The notes beneath the pieces are model-generated. The model saw nothing but the letters and a program-made list of their open reading frames with translations. It made no database searches and was not told the DNA's origin. Position numbers and translations under genes: made by a program. A DNA stretch of 64,000 nt from Aphrocallistes beatrix (Eukaryota; Porifera; Hexactinellida; Sceptrulophora; Aphrocallistidae): assembly GCA_963281255.1 (NCBI GenBank), contig OY725500.1, forward strand, positions 3,095,184 to 3,159,183, read 5' to 3'. Shown here one piece after another: positions 10,860 to 21,875 of this stretch (its first letter is position 1; every line of letters begins with the position of its first letter).

Positions 10860-11219
10860 TTACGATTAAAAAGAGAATTATGAAAAAAATAGTGTCAAAA
10901 TTACTAAAATAAAATTCCTCGGGTGTTTTGTTGTGAATTTTCAACAATTTTAAAAATTTTAAAAATCTGTCTGTTCATTTGTTAGATTATCGAAATTATG
11001 AATTAATTTGAAAAGTTTCTAAAGGATTGTAAGCATATTGTTTCCGATTTCTTCCTTGTAAAATGGCCAAATTTAAAAAAATAATTTTTATCTGTTGAAT
11101 TATTTCAATTATTAATGCAGTTTTGCAGATAACTCTGCGATTCAAAACTGCACTGAAAAAATAAAACGAATCGGTTGAAAAAGTCAAAAGTTAGCAATTA
11201 TAGGAAAGGCCAACCTTAA

Positions 11220-12430
11220 CTTATCGAGAACAGTTACACAAAAAAATGTTTGGAGAAAATGGTAAAATTTTCATTTAGTTCTGAAAGGAAACACTAACCC
11301 TAATCTACTTATTTTTAATATATAAAAGGTGGATACCCTACGAATGTTTAAATATAGAATAAGATGCATGATTGCTGAAATATTTTTAATAATAACTTCA
11401 TGATGACACAAGCTACTAACTCACAAGATGCGCTATTTTTAGAATAAAATTTAAATCGCATTCAAGAATGTTGTTTTTCAAAATTCTGTGAGGTCTCTAA
11501 AGTGGAATAATGTCGATGAGAATCTCCCACTTAATCATATTTAAAATATTATAAAATAATATTATTGTCTTTTTACAACATACGTATATTGTGGACAATG
11601 CATGCATTATCGGACAAACCTGCGCATCACAATGTTGATAATGGAAACCATTGATTTTCCTGAAGCGAAAATATTAAAGCAATAACAAATTACATGATCT
11701 CAATTCAGGGAGTCGAGACTTCGTCTTTGGGGTATTCATTTGACATCCGTGCTTACTATCATGCTGATGTAGTTGTTTGGTAACTTAAACAGTTCCAGTT
11801 AAGGATTGAGTACCTGCAGAACTTTACTGCTCATGCGCATTGTACCTACTCCGCATTTGTGCGTGCACCTTTAACATTTACACAAAGTAGTAAATGTATC
11901 TTTTTAAAAACTCAGCATGAAATAATAAGACGACTGATCAAGATTTTAATTCATATGGGGTTTAATAGCATATTCCAACATGCTGTTAATATTTCCACCC
12001 CAGTATATCAACTGGAACATCCAAATCAGGTATAGGTTTAGAAAACATTTATTTTAGAAAATTAACCATCAATCTTAACATAGTCATTTTAATCTAGATA
12101 CTATATCTCACATTATGATGGAGATAAATATATTTTATAAGATATCATTTAAAATACCTCAGAATCAGAATAATCCAAATCAGAAATAACAGGGCTTGAT
12201 ATCACACTAAAAGAAAGATTTAATAAAGAAATTTATTAAAATTAGGGTTTTTAGCATACTTGTATGAGAAATCCATTAGAATCTTGTTGAATTAAAATGA
12301 AATTGTGATTCATTCGTGACGCTATGCAGGCGTTTTATGTAGCTGTTACAGTACAATAATGGTAATTTCACAAAAACCTGAAATTATACTATGTGTACTC
12401 TTTTACATCATATCGAAAACACATTGTAGT
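11220..12430. other. Unassigned AT-rich sequence
   Basis: About 1.2 kb with no supported ORF, terminal repeat or similarity to other families in the window. TTACCCTAATCTAC-like and simple-sequence patches occur, but nothing diagnostic. Confidence 0.3.
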
Positions 12431-12549
12431 GGAAAGCCCCTCACAGACTGGCCAGAAGTGTGCTTCCACATTCCTTGGATGATGACACAATACATGTCAT
12501 CCAAAGAATTTGGAAGCACACTTCTAGCCTGTCTGTGAGGGGCTTTTCT
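12431..12549. mobile_element. Short hairpin MITE, copy 1
   Basis: Near-perfect palindrome: GGAAAGCCCCTCACAGACTG on the left, complement on the right, with GAAGTGTGCTTCCA inside both arms. A second copy lies at 38360-38478. Flanking TTACA occurs beside both. No target duplication is certain. Confidence 0.65.
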
Positions 12550-12622
12550 TACATCAAAAAGTTGGTAGGATTAAAAAGGGGATGTAAATTTTGCCAGTGT
12601 CATCATGATGACGTCAGCATCA

Positions 12623-13158
12623 TCCTTACTATTAAAACTCGATTAATGTGTGTATATATATATCTGTAACTAATTGATTGAAGAAACTGCCAGGCGTAGA
12701 AAGCTGATTTTTGGCATGTGGGAGTCTTTTGGCTATGGCTCCAGTAAGTTCTGAGCTCAGACGAAAATGTCGACTCATCATGGAATTATGACGTCATTGT
12801 CACATTTTTAAAAGTTAAGCAACACAGTTATTCGGGCATAACTCAGCTATTATAGGAGATAGAAAGCTGAAATTTTAATAGAATCTGTATACTAACACGT
12901 CTCACATATGATGCAACTATCATCAAAAAATGATGACTCATCACTTTGCTATGACGTCATCATTACTCATCAAAATTTTTAAAATTGACAAATTTGGTGT
13001 TTTTCCGAGTGATATCGTTTTTAAAACTAAGATGGACATATTTAGAGATGATATCTCCCTTATAATTAACCAATGTCACCTCCAGGCGACCGAAGGGAGC
13101 CTCCGGCGGACACAAAGTGTCTGCCAGCCGCGGAGCGCAAGCAAGCGAAGCGCGCTTG
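12623..13158 (+). repeat. HN-6, full-length Helitron-like element
   Basis: TCCTTACTATTAAAACTCG at 12623 after A; short TA tract; complete body with two TGACGTCA and one TGACTCA; GC-rich 3' block and CTTG ending 13158, then T. Immediately downstream (13159-13199) TTACTATTAAAACTCGATTA is another HN 5' end lacking its first three bases, so a second copy starts where this one ends, and is cut off by the next MITE. Confidence 0.85.
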
Positions 13159-13199
13159 TTACTATTAAAACTCGATTAAAGTGTGTGTATATATATATA

Positions 13200-13604
13200 C
13201 AGTCGAACCTGCTATAACGGCCACCTGTCTATAGCGGTCACCAATGACCAGTCCAGTCCGAAATTCCATAATATTGAACCTGTGTATTGCGGTCAACTGC
13301 TCAACGCGGCCAGCGGTCACCCGTTTGTAGTACCTTACTGACCCTGAAACTGTGTATAACGGCCATCACCTGTCTATAACGGCCACTACCTGTCTATAAC
13401 GGCCATCATCTTTTTCACCTTTTTATGTGTTTATTACAGGACCTGTTACGTTCGATAAACAAGTTTCATGTAATGGAACTACATGTAGTAACTAAGTTTT
13501 ATTCTAGATAGGGTTAAGACAATCACCTGTATATAACGGTCACCTGTGTATAACGGCCAATTTTGTCCAGTCCCTTGGGTGGCCGTTATATACAGGTTCC
13601 ACTG
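13200..13604. mobile_element. pogo-like MITE type 1, 405 bp
   Basis: CAGTCGAACCTGCTATAACG at left, TATACAGGTTCCACTG at right, TA on each side (13198-13199, 13605-13606). The interior is rich in imperfect repeats of TATAACGGCCACCTG, in both orientations near the ends. The sequence recurs at 16847-16986 (truncated) and 51840-52241. Confidence 0.75.
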
Positions 13605-15223
13605 TATATATAGATATATATATCAAGGTTGAAACCGCTTCAACCAAATACCATTTTAAACGAATAATGGTCAGACCAAATAATTTGGTTAACCAAATAA
13701 TCTTCAAACCGAATAATTTGGTTAACCGAATAATGGTCAAACCGAATAATTTGGTTAGCGAAAAATGGTCAGACCAAATAATTTGGTCAACCGAATAATT
13801 TGGTCAACCGAATAATTTGGTCGACCGAATAATTTGGTTAACCGAATAATTTGGTCAACCAAATAATACTTGATTATATTTTTGCATAAATGTTTATATA
13901 AATAGTTATACAAAAATATATTCAAGTATAAGTAAGCCAATTATATTTATTTGTGTTCGGACCACTTCATGTAAGAACATGTGATTATTGTGTTGGGAAA
14001 GCATGCAAATTATTTGTTTGGCCAAATATTCGGTTGACCAAATTATTTGGTTGACCAAATTATTCGGTTGACCAAATTATTCGGTTGACCAAATTATTCG
14101 GTTGACACATAGCCTACTGTATATAAGGCCTGCCATCTATTGGAAAATCTGGACTAAGGATGCACTAGTGGACGATTATTATAATGAACCACAACTGTTA
14201 ATGATGATTTTATCACTAGCTTAATCAATGAGAATACATTATGTGAAGTTGTTTTCCGCATATTATCTGTCACAAATTTTTAACCTAGCCTCCATAATCC
14301 TTCTCTGCAGCAGATTACTTTACATTTTAAGATGCAAGGACTCAGTAGAGATATTTGACTAACGTTTCGATTCCTGCTCTCCATCCAAATAATCCTGTTG
14401 AAGGGGATATATACAAAACCAAAAGTGGGGACTGGAGCTAAACCATATTGCTTTTCATGGTGTCCTCTTAATTGTTCGTCGATATCTAAAATAAACGGAC
14501 TCTGTTCTCTGGAGTAAAAGGAAGAATATTGCTTAGCAAAGAAGACACTTAGCTTGAAATATGAGATTGAGGAGAAAGAGAAGTACCTTGTCAGGAATTT
14601 GCAGATCTAAAAGGAAAGTATATTTGCTTTCAATTAATACTAGCAAATTGGATTTGTTCCATCTGACAATTGTATCCGAATTATTATATTCTGGAAAAAC
14701 TTAAAAACATCTCAGAGGATGTCATAGACAGCCAATGGGTCCTATCGCCAAGGGGGTGATACTTTGAAAATACTTAATTGTTTAAAATTTGTGGGAAAAA
14801 TTCTGGGTTATATTTCACATGAAGGTCGCTTGGGCATAGCAATGTCAATACTGATAATTATATATATATTTCAATGGAGCATTTATTTCAGAAAACACAG
14901 GGGGAGCTCCCCGACCTTCGGTGTCAATGATGTTTTCTCGTTTATCCTGAAATAGTCATTTTTATCTGCATACATATGTAGAGGGTGCGTCAAAAGCAAC
15001 AAGGAATAATTTGTATTATTGAAAATTGTTCTACGAGAGATCTAATCTGCAAAGTAAAAGTTAATTATATCTCAGCTTTCAATAAATAAGCGAAACATTT
15101 TAGTTCAGTTTAAATTCAAAAGATTATCTAGTAATAGTTTACTATGATCATGGCCGCCGCTATCCAAACAATATTCTTCATGAGTCATGAAAATTATATC
15201 TAAGGAAGTTCTTCGGTCTAAAT

Positions 15224-15439
15224 TAGGGTTGCCATGGGAATAGGAATCCCCATTCACATAGGGTCCTAAGGAGATTCCCATAGGATTGCTGTAGGGATCT
15301 CTATGGGGGTTCCCACAGGGTCCTATAGGAATCCTCATGGGGATTCCCACAGGATTCCAATGGGAATCCCCATAGGGATTCCCACAAGAATTCTATGGGG
15401 ATGGGATGGAATGGGAATTTCATTCCCACGGCAACCCTG
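15224..15439. mobile_element. H, hAT-type MITE made of GGGAATCCCC repeats
   Basis: Ends TAGGGTTGCCATGGGAAT and ATTCCCACGGCAACCCTG are inverted repeats of a common hAT kind. Flanks GTCTAAAT and GTATAAAT match at 7 of 8. The interior is an irregular minisatellite of GGGATTCCCATAGG and complements, so nearly every unit is self-complementary. Translated Gly-Ile-Pro repeats (15105-15539) are artefacts. Confidence 0.7.
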
Positions 15440-15504
15440 GTATAAATGCATTTGTATCAATACAGCAAAGACCCTGGCGGAAAAATATTTCCATCACAGT
15501 AACT

Positions 15505-15651
15505 CAGGGTTGGGATCAATTACAATTATAATTGTGTAATTAGTAATTAATTACAATTACACTGTAATAGAAGTGTAATTGTAATTGAAAATTTTACTTG
15601 CCTTGAAATTGATTCGTAATTATAATTAAACAAATGTAATTGACCCCAACC
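15505..15651. mobile_element. MITE with TAATTACAATTA repeats
   Basis: Left CAGGGTTGGGATCAATTACA, right TGTAATTGACCCCAACC; interior of alternating TAATTACAATTA units. Part of a related copy appears at 21377-21495. No clear duplication is seen. Confidence 0.55.
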
Positions 15652-16377
15652 GACCCACCCTATCAATGTTATCCGACCTTTGAAATTATTAACCATTTAA
15701 TTCAGTCTTGTAGATATTATTACTTGTTGACCTCTTTTCTAGAAACAGACCCTTCAACATAATTTTGGACTGTTCGTGTGATGTCTGTTTCGAGCTATCA
15801 AATCTCATAGTTTGAAATATTAAAACGGACGTATTCATATTTACTATTCACACAATGTGTGTACAGAGCGAGCGAGTAGGAGAAAGAAAGAAAGAAAAAA
15901 AGCAGAAAAGTATTGTGAAGACCTTTTTTATTGCCATTTTAACCTTTCTATTATATAATATGATACATGTTATTCTTAGTCATTCATTAAATATGTTCAA
16001 AATAAAATATTAACTCTTATTAGAGTAGGGAATAATGGAAAACAGATAATGGCTTAGTTATTTAATGGCCTAATTGGTTAATATACAAATTCTTAGAATT
16101 TTAATTTCCCGTCCTCTACCGCATCCCTGGTACATTATATGGTAGGCCTTATATAGAGTAGGCTATGGTTGACCATATTATTCGGTTGACCAAATTATTC
16201 GGTTAACCAAATTATTTGGTTGACCAAATTATTCGGTTGACCAAATTATTTGGTTCTCAACCGAATACCAAATAATGATATTTGGTTACAAACCAAATAT
16301 CAATTATTTGCAAATAATATTTGGTTAAACCGAATAATCAAGTATTCGGTTTCAACCCTGCTATATATATATATATA

Positions 16378-16717
16378 CACTCGAACCTCTCTTATCCGGA
16401 CCTCCGATATCCGGGCACCTCTCTCAACCGGGCAGCCCTTTCGACATTTAGTCAATATCATTGTCCTATTTTCAAGTCAATTATTAACCACAATTCCAGC
16501 AATCATTATCATGTAATATTATTTTTTGACATTAATATTTAATTAGTAAAACTGTGGGTTTTGCGTACTCGTATATTGTCTTGGTACGTAAATATAATAG
16601 AATAATCTGTGCATAGACATGTTTTCGAATTATCCGGGCAAATTCTGTTATCCGGGCACCCTCTGTTATCCGGGCACCCTCTGGTCCGGCACTGCCCGGA
16701 TAAGAGAGGTTCGAGTG
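16378..16717. mobile_element. pogo-like MITE type 2, 340 bp
   Basis: CACTCGAACCTCTCTTATCC at the left and GATAAGAGAGGTTCGAGTG at the right, TA both sides. Repeats of TTATCCGGGCACC lie inside. A second copy at 21876-22230 shares the left half nearly identically but differs in the middle. Confidence 0.8.
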
Positions 16718-16726
16718 TATATATAT

Positions 16727-16825
16727 CAGGGTATTATACAGCCCTCCAGAGATACGCTCCTAATCTAAAATCCCTAAATTTTCATACGCCTAAAGGAGCG
16801 TCTCGCGCTCCTAGATAATTCCCTG
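16727..16825. mobile_element. hAT-type MITE, 99 bp (short form)
   Basis: CAGGGTATTATACAGCCC ... AGATAATTCCCTG. Flanks ATATATAT on both sides (low complexity, so weak alone). The 191-bp relative at 18550-18740 has the same ends plus a central segment, which supports the element boundaries. Confidence 0.75.
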
Positions 16826-16846
16826 ATATATATATATGTATATATA

Positions 16847-16986
16847 CATTCGAACCTGCTATAACAGCCACTCTATATAACGGTCACCTGTCTATAGCGG
16901 TCACCAATGAACAGTCCCGTCTAAAATTCCATAATATTGAACCTGTGTATAGCGGTCACCTACTCAACCCGGCCAGCGGCCATGTA
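16847..16986 (+). mobile_element. pogo-like MITE type 1, right end missing
   Basis: CATTCGAACCTGCTATAACA onward matches the left 140 bp of the element at 13200, then breaks off after CGGCCAGCGGCCATG at HN-7. Confidence 0.65.
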
Positions 16987-16989
16987 TAT

Positions 16990-17392
16990 AATCTATATAT
17001 CTTTCACGAATTGATTGTAGAAACTGTCAGGCTCAGAAAGCTGATTTTTGGCATGTGGGAGTATTTTGGCTATGGCTCATGCAAGTTCTGAGCTCAAACG
17101 AAAATGGCAACTCATCATGGAATTATGACGTCATTGTCTCCTTTTTTATAATTAGAAATTTTAGTTTTACGATAATAACTCAGCCATTTCAAGTGATAGA
17201 AGGCTAAAATATAATAGAATCTGTATATTAATATTCTTCACATGTGATACAACTATCATCAAAAGTGATAACTCTGTTATGACGTGATCATTGAGCATCA
17301 AAATTTTTAAAATTGACAAATTTGGTGATTTTTCGTGCGATATCGATTATAAAAGTAGGACAGGCGTATTTAGAGATGCTATCTCCCTTGCT
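16990..17392 (+). repeat. HN-7, truncated both ends
   Basis: Body from ATATCTTTCACGAATTGATTG to GATGCTATCTCCCTTG, more divergent than other copies. One TGACGTCA is intact, the other is TGACGTGA. The 5' end and GC-rich 3' block are missing. Confidence 0.7.
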
Positions 17393-18338
17393 GGATGCCA
17401 CGATACGACAGACTTCCGAAATCTCACGATTTGTCTCAAAATATCACGACGCTTCCATCAAATCGACGATTTGAGAAATATATCTGGTTGAGAACCCTGT
17501 GATACGATTGTCTTACAAATGATCATTTATATAATGTATCACGACAGAATTGTGAGGTTTATTATTGTCTCATGATAGGAATGTGAGATTATTTTAGTGT
17601 TTATGATATCTCACGATTTCTACCCCTTGAGGGCCTGGTACTTGACAGGAACCAAATGCTGGTCTTGACATACTAGTTACAAAATTAAAAATGTATAACT
17701 AAGGTATAATTGAATAAAATTATTTTTGTGATTACTATAATCATGAGATGGTTTTGATTGGAAATGATGGTCAAACCAGTATTTAACTGGTCATTTGGGA
17801 TGTTTGACAATATTATCCTCAACATATATTCCGAAAAAGCGGGACATGTCACGAAGTAAGTTGCCCCCCCCCGGCCACTTTACTTCGGAAGGCAAGTTAC
17901 TTTGCGACAGCTTCCCGCCAAAACGGGACAATACTTATCTTATTCAAAAAATACAAATGTTTACATTTTTCAACTCAGAATGGGTAACTATGACGTAATA
18001 GCGGATTGATAACTCATCATATTTGATGGATGGTGGAATCAGTTGGTGCGGCAAATTAATACATGCACCTGCAATTAAATTCTCAGCAATCTATCACCTA
18101 AAATGGCAATGTTATGTGCGAAAACTGAAATTTCTATTTATTTAAAAGGTGATAATGACAAAAAGGTCTAAGAGATACAAAATTAACCCTATAAATCTTG
18201 GAAAACCTTGACAGGGGTGTTTGCATATACAAATTGTATAAATCGTATCTATTTTTGGAGTCAATGGTAATAAATTAGCAACAGTTTGACTAAGTTTGGC
18301 TTAAAATATATATATATATATAGTATATATATATATAT
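17393..18338. other. Unassigned, with a degenerate HN copy
   Basis: Bases 17400-17640 contain scattered copies of ATCTCACGAT and its relatives. Bases about 17990-18170 align loosely with the minus strand of the HN body (TGATAACTCATCATATTTGA; CTATCACCTAAAATGGC). A (TA)n tract precedes HN-8. Nothing coding is supported. Confidence 0.4.
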
Positions 18339-19008
18339 CTGCACGAGTTGATTGAAGAAATTTTTGGCATATGGGAGTCTTTTGGCTATGGCTCCACTAA
18401 GTTCTGAGCTCAGACGAAAATGTCGGCTCATCATGAAATTCTGACGTAATTGTCACATTTTTAAAAGTTCAGCAATACAGTTATTCGAGCATAACTCAGC
18501 CATTATAGGAGATACAAGGCTGAAATTTTAAAAGAATCTGTATACTAACCAGGGTATTTTACAGCCCTCCAGAGATACGCTCCTAATCTAAAATCCCTAA
18601 ATTTTCATACGCCTAAATCTATAAATTGCATCATAAAATAGGGTAAATTGGGTATTATTCTGGATTTTCACGCTATAAACACTTTGAGGCTTAAAATCAT
18701 ACGCCTAAAGGAGCGTCTCGCGCTCCTAGATAATCCCCTGATACTAACATACCTAACATATGATGCAACTATCATCAAAAAATAATGACTCATCACTTTG
18801 TTATGACGTCATCATTACTCATTAAAATTTTTAAAATTGATAATCTTGGTGATTTTTCGTGCGATATCGATTACAACAGTAGGACAGACATATTTAGAGA
18901 TGTTATTTCATTATAATTAATCAATGGTGACCACATGCACCCAAAGGGCGCCTCCGGCGGACACAAAGTGTCCGCCAGCTGGCAGCCCAAGCAAGCGAAG
19001 CGCGCTTG
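18339..19008 (+). repeat. HN-8, split by a hAT-type MITE
   Basis: Body from CTGCACGAGTTGATTGAAG, interrupted by the 191-bp MITE at 18550-18740, then continuous to the GC-rich end and CTTG at 19008. The 5' terminus is missing; the copy begins at the TA microsatellite (18307-18338). Confidence 0.8.
18550..18740. mobile_element. hAT-type MITE, 191 bp, exact 8-bp duplication
   Basis: CAGGGTATTTTACAGCCC at the left, AGATAATCCCCTG at the right, flanked by ATACTAAC (18542-18549 and 18741-18748). HN sequence is continuous across the duplication. It shares ends and GAGCGTCTCGCGCTCC with the 99-bp form at 16727. Confidence 0.92.
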
Positions 19009-19028
19009 TAATTAATTAAGACATACTA

Positions 19029-20284
19029 GGGCGTTCAATAAGTCTTGCGGGTCATGGTATATTTCGCAGACAATAATAGTAAACAAATCAGTTTTCATCT
19101 ATAACACAACCTTATATCTTAGCTTGATTGAATGAAAATTAAAAATTTCTGATCAATTTATTCACACATCATTTCAACATACTGGTATAATTATGGCTTC
19201 CAAGGATGACAATTTTAATCTGAAATGGAGAGCTTACATTGAGTTTCGCACAAAACTCCGCATCCAGCCGGTACTCATCTACACCGAGTTGCAGGTGGTA
19301 TTGTGCATGGACTGCCCTTCCAGATCAACGTTAGAGCGATGGGCTGCACGATTTCAGTCTGGAAATACAGACGTGTCAGATCTACCTCGATCTGGGAGAC
19401 CGGTGTCCGTCAGCACCCCAGAGAATGTTGCTCTAATCGAGAGCAAAGTCAGGGAAGATAAGTGTATAACAATCGAGCAGTTTGAGCAGAGTATGGAGAT
19501 TTCATTGGGGCCATTCATTCCATTCTGACTACTCAGCTTGGTTTCCGATCCATTCGCGGTAAGTGGGTCCCACATAACCTCGGCGATCAACAAAAGCTAG
19601 CACGTGTAAAGACTGCCAAGAAACTCCTGGAAACCTATGACGGTTGTGATCCTAGACGCCTAGTTATAACCGGGGATGAGACTTGGGTCTATTATTCAAC
19701 CCCTTACACCAAGTATAAAATGCGATCATGGGTGAGAGGGGATGAAAGACCGGCCCAAATTCCTAGGCCCGACTTCAGAAAACCGAAGGTCATGTACACG
19801 ATCTTCTTCAATAGTAGTGAAATAGTCTTGCAAATACCTTCTGAAAGTGGTAAAACAGTAAACGCAACGTTTTTTACAGAGAAAGTACTTCCAAACCTGA
19901 TAAAAAACGTGAAAGAGCTCCGTCACAAGGCTAAAGTGAGGGGAATAAAGTTATTGATAGATAATGCTAGCTCCCATACAGCCAAGCTCACAAAAATTTC
20001 TTGGAATCAGAGGGGTTAGATTTACTTCCCCACCCACCCTACTCACCAGACCTAGCTCCCTGTGATTTTTGGCTATTTCCAAAGCTCAAAATCTACCTTC
20101 AAGGCAGGAAATTTGAGTCGAAACAGACCCTCGGGTCGGCCCTGCACCACTTCTTCAAATCCATCCCCGAAGAAGAGTACAGAAATGCATTCATAAAGTG
20201 GGTGGAAAGATTGAAACGCTGTGTAGAAGTAGGAGGGGGGTATTTCGAATAAATAAACCATTGAATTTAGAGGTCAAAATTATA
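19029..20284 (+). mobile_element. mariner transposon, right end missing
   Basis: Left TIR GGGCGTTCAATAAGTCTTGC after TA at 19027-19028; shares GGGCGTTCAATAAGT with the 8760 mariner. The matching right TIR is not found; sequence changes to the right half of an E element at about 20285, so a deletion removed both the mariner's right end and the left half of E-4. Confidence 0.85.
19193..20252 (+). pseudogene. mariner transposase, D,D34D type, two frameshifts
   Basis: Starts MASKDDNFNLKWRAYIEFR, close to the 8952 copy's MASDSADFKIEQRAYIK. The first frame runs to 19528; a one-base loss in the GGGG run at 19507-19510 moves reading to the frame of 19720-20019, and a second indel in the A run near 19995 moves it to 20001-20252. 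Core motifs: ITGDETWVYYSTP, LLIDNASSHTAKL, and HPPYSPDLAPCDFWLF. Spacing of the last two Asp fits 34 within the indel uncertainty. N-terminal helix-turn-helix near RSTLERWAARFQSG. Two indels make it inactive. Same family as the 8760 mariner but clearly a separate, older or differently decayed lineage. Confidence 0.92.
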
Positions 20285-20764
20285 TTATCGCTCAATAGGA
20301 AATAGACTATTCGCTATCAATTGGAATTACATTTGAATGTCTAGATTTTGCGGTTTACAACTTACCAACATCAACTTACCAAAACACGTTTTCATAGCAA
20401 CACTGGAATGTAGCAACATTCCATGAAAAATTCCAAATTTTTCGTATTAACCCATTCACATCTCAGTTCTATGCAAAATATTTTATAATAAAAAAACTTA
20501 GAAGTGCCCCTAAACGGCCTCTGAAATCAGCAAATTTGTCACAAATAGAACCTATTGCGCAACCATATGGTGACTAATCTAAATTTTAACAACGGATTTG
20601 GGTACTTTGACACCATATTTATATATGCTGGTAATACATTCCTAAGCTCTATTGTGCTTTGTTAATGATTTAAGGCAGCTCATGTATTAGTTCAACCATC
20701 TTCTACCGCATCCCTAGTCCCAAATCCGCAAGTTACTGTGAGGCCTTATATACAGTAGGCTATG
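20285..20764 (-). mobile_element. E-4, right half of an E hairpin element
   Basis: Matches the right arm of E-2: TAGCAACACTGGAATGTAGC, TGCGCAACCATATG, ATGCTGGTAATACATTC, ending CAGTAGGCTATG at 20764. The left arm is absent. Confidence 0.7.
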
Positions 20765-21236
20765 ATTAAGATAATTTTGTTGAGACATCTATATTGAACA
20801 CTTTATTGAACAATTGATTATCTCAAACTATTAAAATTTGAGCTCTAATAGGCATTTATCATTAAAATTAGGTGATGATGACGAGACAAAATTTCCAACC
20901 GCAAATTGCTCAGGGGTCCTATGCCCGATGGATGTAGGAATGAAATAGGTTTTAGAGGGCCTCATATTTCACCACTGTTACCAATGTCAAGTTTTTAGCT
21001 CTTCTAGTTTTAGTGTAATAAGCAAAAATATGAAATCACAAAATGCTACGTAATGATGATGATTTAGCATATACTGAAATTCGTATGGTTAGGTGAACAT
21101 CTACATATATGTTCGCAGCTTTACAAAAGATTTCAGGGCGATATCTTTTAAACTCTGGTCTGTGCGCACTCATTTAGTATTGTGCTACTATATTATTAGG
21201 ATCATAGATCCGATATAATAATATAGGAAGCACACT
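20765..21236 (-). repeat. D-1, dispersed repeat (uninterrupted copy)
   Basis: Runs from TTAAGATAATTTTGTTGAG to ATATAGGAAGCACACT. It matches, inverted, D-2 at 36577-38295, and shows the empty site where E-1 inserted there (GGGCCTCATATTTCACC). No coding region. Confidence 0.7.
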
Positions 21237-21376
21237 AAAAATACACTAGCCAGACGGAATTATTTAATTACTTTATTATTCTTCATACAAATAGTGGTAC
21301 TAAACGAGTTTATCCATTAAGACGATTACTTCCAAACAATGGGATCCTAATCGGATTTCAGATTCAAATAAATCTT

Positions 21377-21495
21377 CAGTGTTGGGTTCAAATATAATTG
21401 TAATTAATTCAATTATAATTAATTACGTTTTTGCAAATTGTAATCGTTTTGTAATTGAAATTCTAACGACACCGTAATTGTAATTATAGTTAAAA
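21377..21495. repeat. TAATTACAATTA-rich repeat, partial
   Basis: CAGTGTTGGGTTCAAATATA followed by alternating AATTATAATTAATTAC units, as in the MITE at 15505. The right end is unclear. Confidence 0.4.
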
Positions 21496-21519
21496 TATGT
21501 GTGTCTTACTTACTGATAT

Positions 21520-21868
21520 AGTTGATATCACTCGAAAAATCATAAATTTGTCAGTTTTTGATTAGTGATGATTACGTCATAAAAGTGTTGAGTCATCATT
21601 TTTTAATGAAAGTTTATCTTATGTGAGATATATTAATATACACATTCTATTAAAGTTTCAGACACCTATCACCTAAAATGGCTGAGTTATACTCTAAAAA
21701 CTGAAAATTCTATTTTAACAAAAGATGACAATCACGTCATAATTCCATGATGAGTCGACATTATCTTCTGAGGTCAGAATTTAGTGGAGCCAAAGCCAAA
21801 AGACATCCACATGCCAAAAATCAGCTTTATGTGCTCGGCAGTTTATTTAATCAATTCATTACATATAT
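21520..21868 (-). repeat. HN-9, divergent, missing the 3' block
   Basis: Minus-strand body from GATATCACTCGAAAAATC to CAATTCATTACATATATA. One octamer is TTACGTCA, another CACGTCAT, so both bZIP-like sites are damaged. An old copy. Confidence 0.7.
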
Positions 21869-21875
21869 ATATATA

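Larger units (their letters stand above)
8510..11219 (+). mobile_element. B1-1, TTAA-type element holding a mariner and HN-5
   Basis: Left end TTAAGGTTGGCCTTTCCTAT at 8510; right end ATAGGAAAGGCCAACCTTAA at 11219. Without the nested mariner (8760-10098) and HN-5 (about 10566-10859), about 1.1 kb remains, close to the intact B1-4. The central palindrome spans about 10104-10316. No coding capacity of its own. TTAA targets are used by the piggyBac and Kolobok superfamilies; I cannot say which mobilised it. Confidence 0.8.
14108..16167. mobile_element. E-3, 2060-bp E element inside G
   Basis: Starts CATAGCCTACTGTATATAAG, ends CTTATATAGAGTAGGCTATG. Flanks GTTGACA (14101-14107) and GTTGACC (16168-16174) make a 7-bp duplication with one mismatch, and the G array continues on both sides. 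Unlike E-1 and E-2 it is not a full hairpin. It contains hAT-type MITE H and a TAATTACAATTA-rich insertion. No coding region is recognised in the rest (14134-15223 and 15652-16109). Confidence 0.75.
13624..16360. mobile_element. G, foldback element with 13-bp arrays, split by E-3
   Basis: Ends CAAGGTTGAAACCG (13624) and CGGTTTCAACCCTG (16360) are inverted repeats, flanked by ATATATAT and CTATATAT, compatible with an 8-bp hAT-type duplication. Inside are tandem copies of AATAATTTGGTCAACCG (about 13660-13870), with the complement array at 14025-14107 and 16168-16345. E-3 interrupts the right array. Without it, G is about 680 bp. Several 60-codon ORFs here are repeat artefacts. Confidence 0.7.

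Noticed and set aside
13540-13940. ORFs of Leu-Thr-Lys-Leu-Phe-Gly repeats
   Set aside because: Translation of the 13-bp G array.
15105-15539. Gly-Ile-Pro repeat ORFs on both strands
   Set aside because: Translation of the self-complementary minisatellite in MITE H.
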